Shown one piece after another: positions 8,571 to 16,680 of a stretch of DNA of 64,000 bases. The stretch comes from an uncultured Actinomycetes bacterium. Its GTDB lineage: Bacteria; Actinomycetota; Thermoleophilia; Solirubrobacterales; 70-9. The notes beneath the pieces were generated by a model. That model was not told the origin of the DNA. It made no database searches and was given only the letters and a program-made list of their open reading frames with translations. Position 1 is the first letter of the stretch, and each line of letters starts with the position of its first letter. The stretch is taken from contig CAMLQY010000008.1 of NCBI GenBank assembly GCA_946482365.1, positions 1-64,000 of the forward strand, written 5' to 3'. Made by a program: the position numbers and the translations under genes.

Positions 8571-10355
8571 ATGGACAGCAGGGAGTACCCGAGTCACCTA
8601 CGCCCGGTCCCGGAATCCGGCGACTCGACCGCCCCCGCGCTCGATCCCAACGAGGGCGGCACTCCCGGCCTGACCCCGCCGGTCGCTCGTGGCCGCTCGA
8701 GCGGCTTCATCACTGACGTTCTCGTCGACCTCGGTTACGTCTCCGAAGACCGCGCCCGCGCGGCGATCGAAGAGGCCCGCACGGCCAACCTTCCTCCCGA
8801 GGAGCTGCTCCTGCAGCAGGGGGCGATCAGCATGGACCAGCTCTCTCGCGCGGTCGCCGAGCGCTACGGGCTCGACCACATCGACCTCTCCGTCTACCAC
8901 GTCGACATGGCCGCGGCGAACCTGATCCCGGTCAACACCGCGCGCCGCTACGGAGCCCTGCCGGTCGGCTTCGTCGACTCCCAGACGCTTCTCGTTGCCA
9001 CCGCCGACCCGACCAACGTGCTCGCGGTCGACGACATTCAGATCGCGACTGGGCTGGACTGCCAGGTCGCGGTCTCCGCCGCAGAGGACATCGAAGCGCT
9101 GATCGGGCGCCTCAACACACTGCAGAGTGCGGTCAGCGAGGCCGTCACCGAGGAGGCCGAGGCCGAGCTCGCCGAGGTCAGCGACATCGAGGTCAGCGCC
9201 GAAGACGCTCCGGTGATCAAGCTCGTCTACAGCATCCTCGGCCAGGCGGTGGGGGAGGGGGCCTCCGACGTCCACTTCGAGGCCGAAGAGGACGAGATGC
9301 GTGTCCGCTTTCGGGTCGACGGGGTACTCACCGAGGCCGCCCATGTGCCAAAACGGATGACCAGCGCCGTGATCTCCCGGCTGAAGATCATGAGCGACCT
9401 CAACATCGCCGAGAAACGCGTGCCCCAGGACGGCCGGGTCAGCGTCACCGTCGAGGACCGCCGGGTCGACCTGCGTATCACCACGCTGCCCACCCAGCGC
9501 GGCGAGGGGGCGACGATCCGCGTCCTCGACAAAGACAACGCCCAGCGCTCGCTCGACGACCTCGGCATGGATGGCACCGGGCGGGAGCGATTCGAGGAGT
9601 CCTTCCACCAGGCCTACGGCGCCGTCCTCGTAACCGGCCCGACCGGCTCCGGCAAGTCGACGACGCTCTACGCGGCGCTCCAGGCTCTGAACCAGGTCGA
9701 GAAGAAGATCATCACGATCGAGGACCCGGTCGAGTACCGCCTTGGCGGCATCAACCAGATCAACGTCAACCGGCAGGCCGGCCTCGACTTCGCCACCGGT
9801 TTGCGCTCGGTGCTCCGCGCCGACCCCGACATCGTCATGGTCGGCGAGATCCGCGACGGCGAGACCGCCCGGATCGCGATCGAGGCGGCGCTGACAGGGC
9901 ACATGATGCTGACCACGCTGCACACCAACGACGCCCCCGGCGCGATCGCCCGCTTGACCAAGATGGGGATCGAGGCCTTCCTCACCGCCTCCGCGGTCGA
10001 CTGCGTCGTTGCCCAGCGGCTGGCGCGCAAGCTCTGCACGCACTGCAAGCGGCGCACGATCGTGCCGTCGCAGGCTCTGGCCGATGCCGAGATCCGCGTC
10101 GGCGGGGACATCGAGGCCTACGAGCCCGTCGGCTGCCCACGCTGCAACCAGAATGGCTACCGAGGCCGGGTCGGGATCTACTCGGTGATGAAGATGAGCG
10201 ACCGGATCAAGGAGATGACGGTCTCCCAGGCATCGGAGGCCGACATCGCCGGGGTCGCCCGCGAGGAGGGCATGCTGACCCTGCGCGAGGACGGCCTGAC
10301 CAAGGTGCGCAGCGGCCAGACCAGCCTCGAGGAGGTTCTCCGTGTCACCGCCTAA
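8571..10355 (+). CDS. pilB: Type IV pilus assembly ATPase PilB (GspE family)
   Basis: 594 aa, the usual PilB length. An N-terminal MshEN/GspE-N domain (about residues 45-200; LLLQQGAISMDQLSRAVAERYG) is followed by the ATPase core with Walker A GPTGSGKSTT, Asp box IEDPVEYRLGG, Walker B DPDIVMVGEIRD and His box TGHMMLTTLHT. The zinc-binding CTHC...CPRC tetracysteine of extension ATPases is present. MshEN domains in PilB homologues can bind c-di-GMP, which would add a second layer to the riboswitch at 12965-13052; whether this one does is not shown. It powers pilus extension. Confidence 0.95.
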   Translation: MDSREYPSHLRPVPESGDSTAPALDPNEGGTPGLTPPVARGRSSGFITDVLVDLGYVSEDRARAAIEEARTANLPPEELLLQQGAISMDQLSRAVAERYGLDHIDLSVYHVDMAAANLIPVNTARRYGALPVGFVDSQTLLVATADPTNVLAVDDIQIATGLDCQVAVSAAEDIEALIGRLNTLQSAVSEAVTEEAEAELAEVSDIEVSAEDAPVIKLVYSILGQAVGEGASDVHFEAEEDEMRVRFRVDGVLTEAAHVPKRMTSAVISRLKIMSDLNIAEKRVPQDGRVSVTVEDRRVDLRITTLPTQRGEGATIRVLDKDNAQRSLDDLGMDGTGRERFEESFHQAYGAVLVTGPTGSGKSTTLYAALQALNQVEKKIITIEDPVEYRLGGINQINVNRQAGLDFATGLRSVLRADPDIVMVGEIRDGETARIAIEAALTGHMMLTTLHTNDAPGAIARLTKMGIEAFLTASAVDCVVAQRLARKLCTHCKRRTIVPSQALADAEIRVGGDIEAYEPVGCPRCNQNGYRGRVGIYSVMKMSDRIKEMTVSQASEADIAGVAREEGMLTLREDGLTKVRSGQTSLEEVLRVTA

Positions 10356-10403
10356 GCACTTGCCGGCCTCAAGGATTCGGGCCGAGGAGACGATCTAGGG
10401 CTC

Positions 10404-11579
10404 ATGGACTTCGATTTCTCCGAGGTTCTCGGCCACATGGTCGAGGTCAGGGCCTCCGACGTGCACCTCACCGCAGGCTTCCCCCCGGCGATTCGCGACA
10501 AGGGCAAGATCGTGCCGATGGATGGCTTCCCGGTGCTGAGCACCCAGGAGACCCGCGAGGTCGTCTTCAGCATCCTCAACGAGGACCAGCGCAAGCGCTT
10601 CGAGAACCACAAGCAGCTCGACTTCGCCTACGCGATCCCCGGCGTCGCCCGCTTCCGCGTCAACTGCTTCTTTCAGCGCGGCGCGGTCAGCGCCGCCTTT
10701 CGCCTGGTACCGCAGGACATCCCGGAGCTCGACTCGCTCGGCGTACCCCAGGTGCTGCGCGAGCTGGCCGCCAAACCGCGCGGCTTCGTCCTCGTCACCG
10801 GCCCGACCGGTTCGGGCAAGAGCACGACCCTGGCCTCGATGATCGACGTGATCAACTGCGAGCGCCAGGACCACATCCTCACGATCGAGGACCCGATCGA
10901 GTTCCTGCACCAGCACAAGCGTTCGATCGTCAACCAGCGCGAGGTCGGCGCCGACGCCGAGGACTTCTCCCTCGGCCTGCGCGCCGCCCTGCGAGAGGAC
11001 CCCGACGTGATCCTGGTCGGCGAGATGCGCGACCTGGAGACGATCTCCACGGCGCTGACCGCGGCCGAGACGGGCCACCTCGTCTTCGCCACCCTGCACA
11101 CCCAGTCGACCGCCCAGACCGTCGACCGCATCATCGACGTCTTCCCACCCCAGCAGCAGGGCCAGGTGCGCACGCAGCTATCGATCGCCCTGCAGGGGAT
11201 CGTCACCCAGCAGCTGCTGCCGACCGCCGACGGCCTCGGTCGCGTCGTTGCCTGCGAGGTGCTGGTGCCGACCCCGGCGATCCGCAATCTGATCCGCGAG
11301 GGCAAGACCCACCAGATCTACGCCGCCGTGCAGACCTCTGGCGCGGTTGGGATGCAGACCATGGACGCCGATTTGGTGCGACTGGTGCGGGCGGGGAAGA
11401 TCACGCGGTCCCTGGCCGAACAGCGCGCCTCGGTGCCCGAGGAGCTGAAGCGTTTGCTCGGCGGCGAAGCGCCGGTGATGCCGGGGGCGGCCCCGACTGG
11501 CGTCGTCGAGAACGGCTCGGCCGCTCCGTCTCCGGTAGCCGCATCCGCCGCCCCGCCCGTCTACACGCAGGGGGGTTAG
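10404..11579 (+). CDS. pilT: Type IV pilus retraction ATPase PilT (copy 2, canonical)
   Basis: 391 aa. The motifs match true PilT: SDVHLTAGFPP, Walker A GPTGSGKSTT, Asp box IEDPIEFLHQ, Walker B DPDVILVGEMRD, His box TGHLVFATLHT, and the retraction motif AIRNLIREGK near residues 293-302. A Pro/Ala-rich tail of ~35 aa follows. It lies between pilB and pilC, with pilC starting three bases after its stop. This copy is the better candidate for the pilus disassembly motor, with the copy at 5440-6555 accessory. Confidence 0.94.
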   Translation: MDFDFSEVLGHMVEVRASDVHLTAGFPPAIRDKGKIVPMDGFPVLSTQETREVVFSILNEDQRKRFENHKQLDFAYAIPGVARFRVNCFFQRGAVSAAFRLVPQDIPELDSLGVPQVLRELAAKPRGFVLVTGPTGSGKSTTLASMIDVINCERQDHILTIEDPIEFLHQHKRSIVNQREVGADAEDFSLGLRAALREDPDVILVGEMRDLETISTALTAAETGHLVFATLHTQSTAQTVDRIIDVFPPQQQGQVRTQLSIALQGIVTQQLLPTADGLGRVVACEVLVPTPAIRNLIREGKTHQIYAAVQTSGAVGMQTMDADLVRLVRAGKITRSLAEQRASVPEELKRLLGGEAPVMPGAAPTGVVENGSAAPSPVAASAAPPVYTQGG

Positions 11580-11582
11580 TCG

Positions 11583-12827
11583 GTGGCCGACGCCACGACG
11601 TTCAGCTTTCGTGCCCTCGACGTCGCCGGGGCGGCCACGGGCGGGGAAGTCGAGGCCGAGTCCAAGGCGCAGGTCGGCGAGCTGCTGCGCCAGCGCGGCC
11701 TGATCGTCCTCGACGTCAGCGAGAAGTCCTCGCCAATCAACGTCGAGGACTTCTTCAAGCGCTTCAGGAGCGTCGACATGCGCGAGCTGGCCGTGTTCTC
11801 GCGCCAGTTCGCGACCCTGATCGCCTCCGGGATGCCGATGCTGCGCACCCTGCACACGCTCGAGGAGCAGACCCAGGACGACGCGATCCGCGAGGCGGTC
11901 GCTGGCCTGCGAGCCGACGTCGAAGCCGGCAGCACGTTGGAGCAGGCGATGGAGCGCCACCCGAACGTCTTCGATCGCCTCTTCCGCGCGATGGTCCGCG
12001 CCGGCGAGGAATCGGGGCGGCTGGAGGAAGCCCTGGACCGCATCGCCTTCCAGGTCGAGAAAACCGACGCCCTCAGGCGCCAGGTCAAATCGGCGATGAT
12101 GTACCCGGCGCTGGTCTTCGGCTTCGCCGTTGTGGTCTTGGTCGCGATCGTGATGTTCGTGATTCCGGTCTTCGCCAATATCTTCGAGGAACTGGCCGAA
12201 GAACACCCCGGGGAAGCCGGCGGGTTGCCGCCGCCGACGGCGCTCTGCGTCGGCTTCTCTGACCTGTTGACCAGCTACTGGTTCATCCTCTTGCCGGGTC
12301 TCGCGATCTCCTTCTTTGCCTTCTTCAAGTGGAAGAAGACGGAAAAGGGCAAAGAAATGTGGGACCGCTTCACCTTGCGTCTGCCGTTCCAGGTTGGCGA
12401 CGTGATCCAGAAGGTCGCGCTGGCGCGCTGGTCTCGCACCTTTGCCGGCTCGGTCTCCTCCGGTGTGCCGATGCTGCAGTCGATCAAACTGACCGGGGAA
12501 ACCGCCGGCAACGTCGTCGTCGAGCAGTCGATGGAGGACGTCTACGCATCGGTCAAGCGCGGGGGCTCCCTGGCCGGCCCGATCCAGGGCAACTCGATCT
12601 TCCCGCCGATGGTCGGCCACATGGTCGCGGTCGGCGAGGAAACCGGCCAGCTCGAACACATGCTCTCCAAGATCGCCGACTTCTACGAGGCCGAGGTCGA
12701 CGCCAAGGTCAAGGCCCTCACCGCCCTGATCGAGCCGATCATGATCGTCTTCGTCGGCGGCATGGTCGGCTTCATCGTGATCTCGATGTACCTGCCGCTC
12801 TTCAGCATCTACGAAAAGATCCGCTGA
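11583..12827 (+). CDS. pilC: Type IV pilus inner-membrane platform protein PilC (GspF family)
   Basis: 414 aa with two GspF domains (about residues 75-200 and 275-400) and three membrane helices, for example ALVFGFAVVVLVAIVMFVIP and the C-terminal IMIVFVGGMVGFIVISMYLP. The signatures FSRQFATLIASGMPMLRTL and FAGSVSSGVPMLQSI mark both halves. It couples PilB/PilT to the growing pilus. The GTG start at 11583 follows the pilT stop by three bases, indicating one transcript with pilB and pilT. Confidence 0.95.
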   Translation: MADATTFSFRALDVAGAATGGEVEAESKAQVGELLRQRGLIVLDVSEKSSPINVEDFFKRFRSVDMRELAVFSRQFATLIASGMPMLRTLHTLEEQTQDDAIREAVAGLRADVEAGSTLEQAMERHPNVFDRLFRAMVRAGEESGRLEEALDRIAFQVEKTDALRRQVKSAMMYPALVFGFAVVVLVAIVMFVIPVFANIFEELAEEHPGEAGGLPPPTALCVGFSDLLTSYWFILLPGLAISFFAFFKWKKTEKGKEMWDRFTLRLPFQVGDVIQKVALARWSRTFAGSVSSGVPMLQSIKLTGETAGNVVVEQSMEDVYASVKRGGSLAGPIQGNSIFPPMVGHMVAVGEETGQLEHMLSKIADFYEAEVDAKVKALTALIEPIMIVFVGGMVGFIVISMYLPLFSIYEKIR

Positions 12828-12964
12828 CGTGGGTTGACCGGTTATCGGCTGCTTGGCCGAGAAATCGGCTTCGGACCCGAGTTTTGGGGAGATGAAGTCC
12901 TAGTTTCGGGGATCAAGGGTTCCGGGGGACGGTCGATTAGGGGAGGGTGATGAATCTGCCAGTG

Positions 12965-13052
12965 CCTCGGTGCCAAAGGCAAACCCGCCGTGAGGCGGGG
13001 GCGCAAAGCTTGCGGGGCTCCTTTAGGGGAGCCGGCCGGGCTACCACCGGGG
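12965..13052 (+). ncRNA. Cyclic di-GMP-I (GEMM-I) riboswitch upstream of the pilin gene
   Basis: The segment shows the GEMM-I architecture. P1 pairs CCTCGGTG (12965-12972) with CACCGGGG (13045-13052). The conserved GGCAAACC is followed by P2 (CCCGCC / GGCGGG, 12984-12999) capped by the GNRA tetraloop GTGA. The conserved GCGCAAAGC joins P2 to P3 (GGCTCC / GGAGCC, 13016-13033), and the 3' side has the GGGCTACC element. It lies 70 nt upstream of the pilA ATG. No terminator hairpin with a T-tract follows, so control may act on translation or RNA structure near the AGGAGG ribosome site at about 13111. Confidence 0.85.
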
Positions 13053-13122
13053 TCGACAGACACCACGTGGCTTCACGCGACGGGGCTCTGGCGCAAACGA
13101 TTAGGACCACAGGAGGTCACTA

Positions 13123-13587
13123 ATGTTTCTCCAGAATCTCCGGGCCAAGGTTGGCGCCCGGCTCAACGGCGACCGCGAGGCTGGCTTCACGCTGATCGAG
13201 CTCCTCGTCGTCATGCTCATCCTCGGAATCCTGGCCGCGATCGCGCTGCCGGCGTTCTTCAACCAGAAAGACAAGGCCGGCGACGCCAAGGCCAAGGAGT
13301 ACGCGCACTCCGCGCAGGTCGCGATGGAGACGTACTCGACCGACAACAGCGGCAGCTACGCGGGTGCCGAAGTCAAAGACCTGGAAGAAATCGAGCCGAC
13401 GCTCGCCAGCGCCGAATTCAAAGAAGGCAAAATCGCCAAAGCAGCCGAAAGCGAATACGAATTCACCCTCATCGGCAGCAAAGCGACCCAGGAATTCACC
13501 GTCAAAAACGTGGCAGGCACCCTGACCTTCCCGTGTGAAGACAAAGGTGTCGGTGGTTGCCCGTCGAGCGGAGACTGGGGCGAATAA
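13123..13587 (+). CDS. pilA: Major type IV pilin (class III signal peptide)
   Basis: 154 aa prepilin: a 21-aa basic leader ending REAG, then F+1TLIE+5LLVVMLILGI, the N-methylated hydrophobic helix that packs in the pilus core. The small globular domain has two cysteines near the C-terminus (FPCEDK and GGCPSS), a D-region-type disulfide. A strong AGGAGG precedes the ATG, a c-di-GMP riboswitch lies upstream, and a strong terminator follows, so this is a separately controlled, highly expressed unit. Codon use switches sharply inside the gene: before codon 84 eight of nine Glu/Lys codons end in G, after it 18 of 19 end in A. Confidence 0.93.
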   Translation: MFLQNLRAKVGARLNGDREAGFTLIELLVVMLILGILAAIALPAFFNQKDKAGDAKAKEYAHSAQVAMETYSTDNSGSYAGAEVKDLEEIEPTLASAEFKEGKIAKAAESEYEFTLIGSKATQEFTVKNVAGTLTFPCEDKGVGGCPSSGDWGE

Positions 13588-13626
13588 GCCCGAGATCCGC
13601 TGCGCTTTGGCCTAGCCAAGCGTGAC

Positions 13627-13668
13627 GTGCGAGGGGCGGGCCGGTTTGGCCCGCCCCTCGCACTTTTT
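13627..13668 (+). terminator. Strong intrinsic terminator after pilA
   Basis: A perfect 16-bp stem (GTGCGAGGGGCGGGCC, 13627-13642, against 13648-13663) with a 5-nt loop, then TTTTT (13664-13668). It separates pilA from the downstream propeller gene and rules out start codons for that gene before about 13669. Confidence 0.93.
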
Positions 13669-13684
13669 GGCCAGGCAATGCGCG

Positions 13685-16108
13685 ATGGCTAAACGAATGG
13701 CCGATTTGAGCCGATACCCGCTGACGATGCAGATCGAGTGCCTGACACCCACTCCGCGCTCACCCCGCCGGGGGCTGCGGCTGCTCGGCTCCGCCGGCGC
13801 AGCTCTCGCCGCGCTTCTGCTCGCAGCCTGGCTCGCTGCCTCGCCTGCCGCCGCCTCGAACGTCATCTACAACGGGATCGCGGCCGACGGCCATGTTGCC
13901 CTCTTCAGCACCGAAGAAGCGCTCGTCTCCGGTGACACCGATCACGAACGCGACGTCTACGAGCGCTCCTACGACGAAGCGCTCGAACGGTACGTGACGC
14001 GAGTGGTCTCGATCGGGCCAATCGGAGGCAACGACGCCCTGCCGGTTCAGTACGACGCCGTCTCGGCCGACGGCAACGAGGTCTTCTTCGCGACCAAAGA
14101 GCCGCTGGTCGGCATCGACACCGACCACCGCACGGACATCTATCGGCGCGAGCTGAGCACCAACACGACGACGCTCGTCTCGCGTGGGGCGGCATCGTGC
14201 GAATCCAAAGGCTGCGGCAGCGGCGCCTTCGACGTCAGCTTCGCGCCGGGCGGGCTCACGCCCGACGGCGAAGCGCTCTTCTTCGTCACCGACGAGAAGC
14301 TCTCCGTCGCCGACGAAGACGGCTCGCCCGACATCTACGTGCGCGACCTGGGGACCGGCACGACGGCGCTGGCATCCGAAGGCGCGGCCGGCTGCCAGGG
14401 AGAAGGCTGTGGCAACGAAGCCTTCGGCGCCTCCTTCAACGCCGTCTCGGCGGACGGCTCGATCGCAGTCTTCAGCAGCAACGAGGCGCTGTCCGAGGAA
14501 GACGAAGACGAACTCCAAGACCTCTACGTGCGCGATCTGGAGGACGGGGCCACGCAGCTCGCCTCGACTCCCGGCAACTGCCCCGGCAGCGTTGACTGCA
14601 AAGCCGTCTACGGGGGCGTCGCGAGCGACGGCTCCCACGTCTTCTTCGAGAGCAGCGAGCAGGTCGCCGAAGAAGACGAAGACGAATCCCAGGACGTCTA
14701 CGACTGGACCCTCGGTGGCGGGGCCGCGCTCGCGTCCCTCGGCCCCGAAGGCGGCAACGGGGCCCCCAACGCGACCTTCGCCCGCAGCGCGGCCGACGGC
14801 AACGAGGTCTTCTTCGAGACGAGCGAGCAGCTGACCTCCACCGACGAAGACTCCTCGCAGGACGTCTACGGGCGCTCCGGCGGAGAAACCACCCTCGTCT
14901 CGACCGGCCCCGCAGGCGGCAACGGCGCCTTCAACGCCTCCCTGCGGTGGGTCTCGCCGGACGGCTCCAGCGCGGCGGCGTTCTTCAGCACGGCCGAGCA
15001 GTTGACCGGCGCGGATGAAGACTCCTCGGTTGACGTCTACGGGCGCTCCGGCGGAGAAACCACCCTCGTCTCGACCGGCCCCGCAGGCGGCAACGGCGCC
15101 CCCGACGCGCTCTTCGCCGGCGCCTCCCACGACGGCTCCCACGTCTTCTTCATCACCCTCGAGAAACTGGTCGCCGAAGACACGGATTCCAGCTCAGATA
15201 TCTACAGGCGCCACGAAGGCGCCACGACGCTGATCTCGACGGGCCCCGAAGGGGGGAATGGAGCATTTGGCTCCGGCCTCCCCGAAAACGGCAAGGGCGT
15301 TTCGAAAGAAGGCCACCGGGTCTTCTTCACGACTGATGAGAGGCTGACCGAAGGCGACCCCGACGCCGAGACCGACATCTACGAACGCTCGGGCTCGACC
15401 ACGCGCCTGGTCTCGGTCGGAAACCTGCTGGCGCTGGGCCCGGTTGCGCCGACGCTGACCGCGACCACCCCGAAATCCCCCGCTGCCTCGACCTCGCCCT
15501 CGATCCTCGGCCAAGCCGAGCCGGAAACCTGGATCAAGCTGTACGCCACCTTCGACTGCTCGGGCGAGCCCGTGGCCCAGGGCAGCGTGGAAGAGCTGGC
15601 CGGAACCGGCCTGGCAGTGACGGTGGCGGAAGGCTCGACGACGAGCTTCCGCGCCACCGCGGAAGCGGGTGGGCTTGTCTCGCCCTGCTCGAGCCCGATC
15701 TCCTACAAACAGGAAACGCCCCCGCCCCCGCCTCCCCCGCCGCCGGGCGAAGAAGGAGGCTCCGGGGGAGGCAGTACCACGGGCGGCGGCTCCGGGGCCG
15801 TCGGCGGCCCAGGCACCAAGACGCACGACGGTGGCATCGCCTATGTCACGCCGGAGACGCTGATCACCTTCGGTCCCGCCTCGAAGACGAAGAAGCGCAA
15901 GGTCGCCTTCCGCTTCTCCGACGGGACCGGCCAGCCTGGGACCAGCTTCTCCTGCAAGGTCGACCGCCAGCGCTGGAAGGCCTGCAGCTCGCCGACGCAG
16001 GTGGCGAAGCTCGCGCTCGGCCGTCACGTCTTCGCGGTCAAGTCGGTCAATGCCGTTGGCACCTGGGACAGCCAGCCGGCCAAGCGCGCCTTCAAGGTGG
16101 TGCGATGA
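13685..16108 (+). CDS. Secreted beta-propeller protein with nine WD40-like repeats and Ig-like C-terminal domain
   Basis: About 807 aa from the ATG at 13685; 13697 and 13727 are alternatives, and earlier starts fall in the terminator. A signal peptide (GAALAALLLAAWLAASPAAAS) is followed by nine ~55-aa repeats, each with a (S/A)xDGxxVFF strand and an xDxYxR strand, as in PD40/TolB-type propellers. Then come a proline run, a Gly/Ser linker (about residues 680-715) and a C-terminal chitobiase/HYR-like domain with one cysteine pair. It lies upstream of two minor pilins with which it overlaps by 4 bp, so it may be a surface adhesin exported with or near the pilus. Ligand unknown. Confidence 0.8.
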   Translation: MAKRMADLSRYPLTMQIECLTPTPRSPRRGLRLLGSAGAALAALLLAAWLAASPAAASNVIYNGIAADGHVALFSTEEALVSGDTDHERDVYERSYDEALERYVTRVVSIGPIGGNDALPVQYDAVSADGNEVFFATKEPLVGIDTDHRTDIYRRELSTNTTTLVSRGAASCESKGCGSGAFDVSFAPGGLTPDGEALFFVTDEKLSVADEDGSPDIYVRDLGTGTTALASEGAAGCQGEGCGNEAFGASFNAVSADGSIAVFSSNEALSEEDEDELQDLYVRDLEDGATQLASTPGNCPGSVDCKAVYGGVASDGSHVFFESSEQVAEEDEDESQDVYDWTLGGGAALASLGPEGGNGAPNATFARSAADGNEVFFETSEQLTSTDEDSSQDVYGRSGGETTLVSTGPAGGNGAFNASLRWVSPDGSSAAAFFSTAEQLTGADEDSSVDVYGRSGGETTLVSTGPAGGNGAPDALFAGASHDGSHVFFITLEKLVAEDTDSSSDIYRRHEGATTLISTGPEGGNGAFGSGLPENGKGVSKEGHRVFFTTDERLTEGDPDAETDIYERSGSTTRLVSVGNLLALGPVAPTLTATTPKSPAASTSPSILGQAEPETWIKLYATFDCSGEPVAQGSVEELAGTGLAVTVAEGSTTSFRATAEAGGLVSPCSSPISYKQETPPPPPPPPPGEEGGSGGGSTTGGGSGAVGGPGTKTHDGGIAYVTPETLITFGPASKTKKRKVAFRFSDGTGQPGTSFSCKVDRQRWKACSSPTQVAKLALGRHVFAVKSVNAVGTWDSQPAKRAFKVVR
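14861..14929 (+). repeat. 69-bp exact direct repeat, copy 1 (in propeller gene)
   Basis: Identical over 69 bp to 15032-15100. It encodes parts of propeller repeats 6-7 (DVYGRSGGETTLVSTGPAGG). Exact DNA identity inside an otherwise divergent repeat array shows recent duplication or gene conversion. Confidence 0.9.
15032..15100 (+). repeat. 69-bp exact direct repeat, copy 2 (in propeller gene)
   Basis: Second copy of the segment at 14861-14929, encoding the same stretch in propeller repeats 7-8. The 171-bp spacing is a multiple of three, so recombination between the copies would remove one repeat in frame. Confidence 0.9.
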
Positions 16109-16680
16109 GGGCGCTGAACGCGAGGTTCGCTGGATGCCGCCGCGAAGGTGGGTTCACCCTAGTCGAGCTGCTCGTCGCCTCGACGATGGGCGTGATCGTG
16201 CTCGGCGCGGTCGGCTCGCTGGTCGTCAGCGCGATGAAGACCCAGCCGCAGATCAGTGAGCGGGCGCAGACGGTCTCGACGGCGCGCTGGGTGCTGGAGC
16301 GGCTGACGCGCGAGATCCGCAACGGGGTCAAAGTCGACAAAGCGACCGCCTCCTCGGTGTCGTTCGAAACATACGTCCGCCGCAGCACCTGCGGAGGGAG
16401 CGGCATGCTCGCGAGCACGTCGGCCGCGATCAAATGCGAGGTGACCTATACCTGCTCTACGACCGCCTGCACGCGGATCGAGGCCGCCCCAGGCGTCTAC
16501 ACGGGCACGCCGAGGACGATCTTCGAAGGGATCGGCAGCAGCAGCGTGTTCAGCTACGTTCCCAACGCCGCCGAAGCCACTTACATCAAGGTGACCCTGA
16601 CCATGCCGAACCCCCGCGGGCCGGCGGCTCTGACCGTCTCCGACGGCGCCAGCCTCCGCAACGCGACCCTCACCTACTGA
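16105..16680 (+). CDS. Prepilin-like minor pilin (PilW-type)
   Basis: 191 aa. Leader ending CRREGG, cleavage before F, then FTLVELLVASTMGVIVLGAV; Glu5 is present, so the product should be processed by the peptidase at 18093-18845. The head domain has four cysteines (residues about 93-130) likely to form disulfides. The start overlaps the stop of the propeller gene by 4 bp, and the stop shares one base with the next ATG, so the three are translationally coupled. It probably belongs to the minor-pilin initiation complex. Confidence 0.85.
   Translation: MRALNARFAGCRREGGFTLVELLVASTMGVIVLGAVGSLVVSAMKTQPQISERAQTVSTARWVLERLTREIRNGVKVDKATASSVSFETYVRRSTCGGSGMLASTSAAIKCEVTYTCSTTACTRIEAAPGVYTGTPRTIFEGIGSSSVFSYVPNAAEATYIKVTLTMPNPRGPAALTVSDGASLRNATLTY

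Noticed and set aside
12938..13538. A plus-strand open frame covering the riboswitch and part of pilA
   Set aside because: It is out of frame with pilA, covers a structured RNA and gives an Arg-rich product.
15718..15760. CCC/GCC/CCG run considered as a tandem repeat
   Set aside because: It only encodes the proline linker of the propeller protein.
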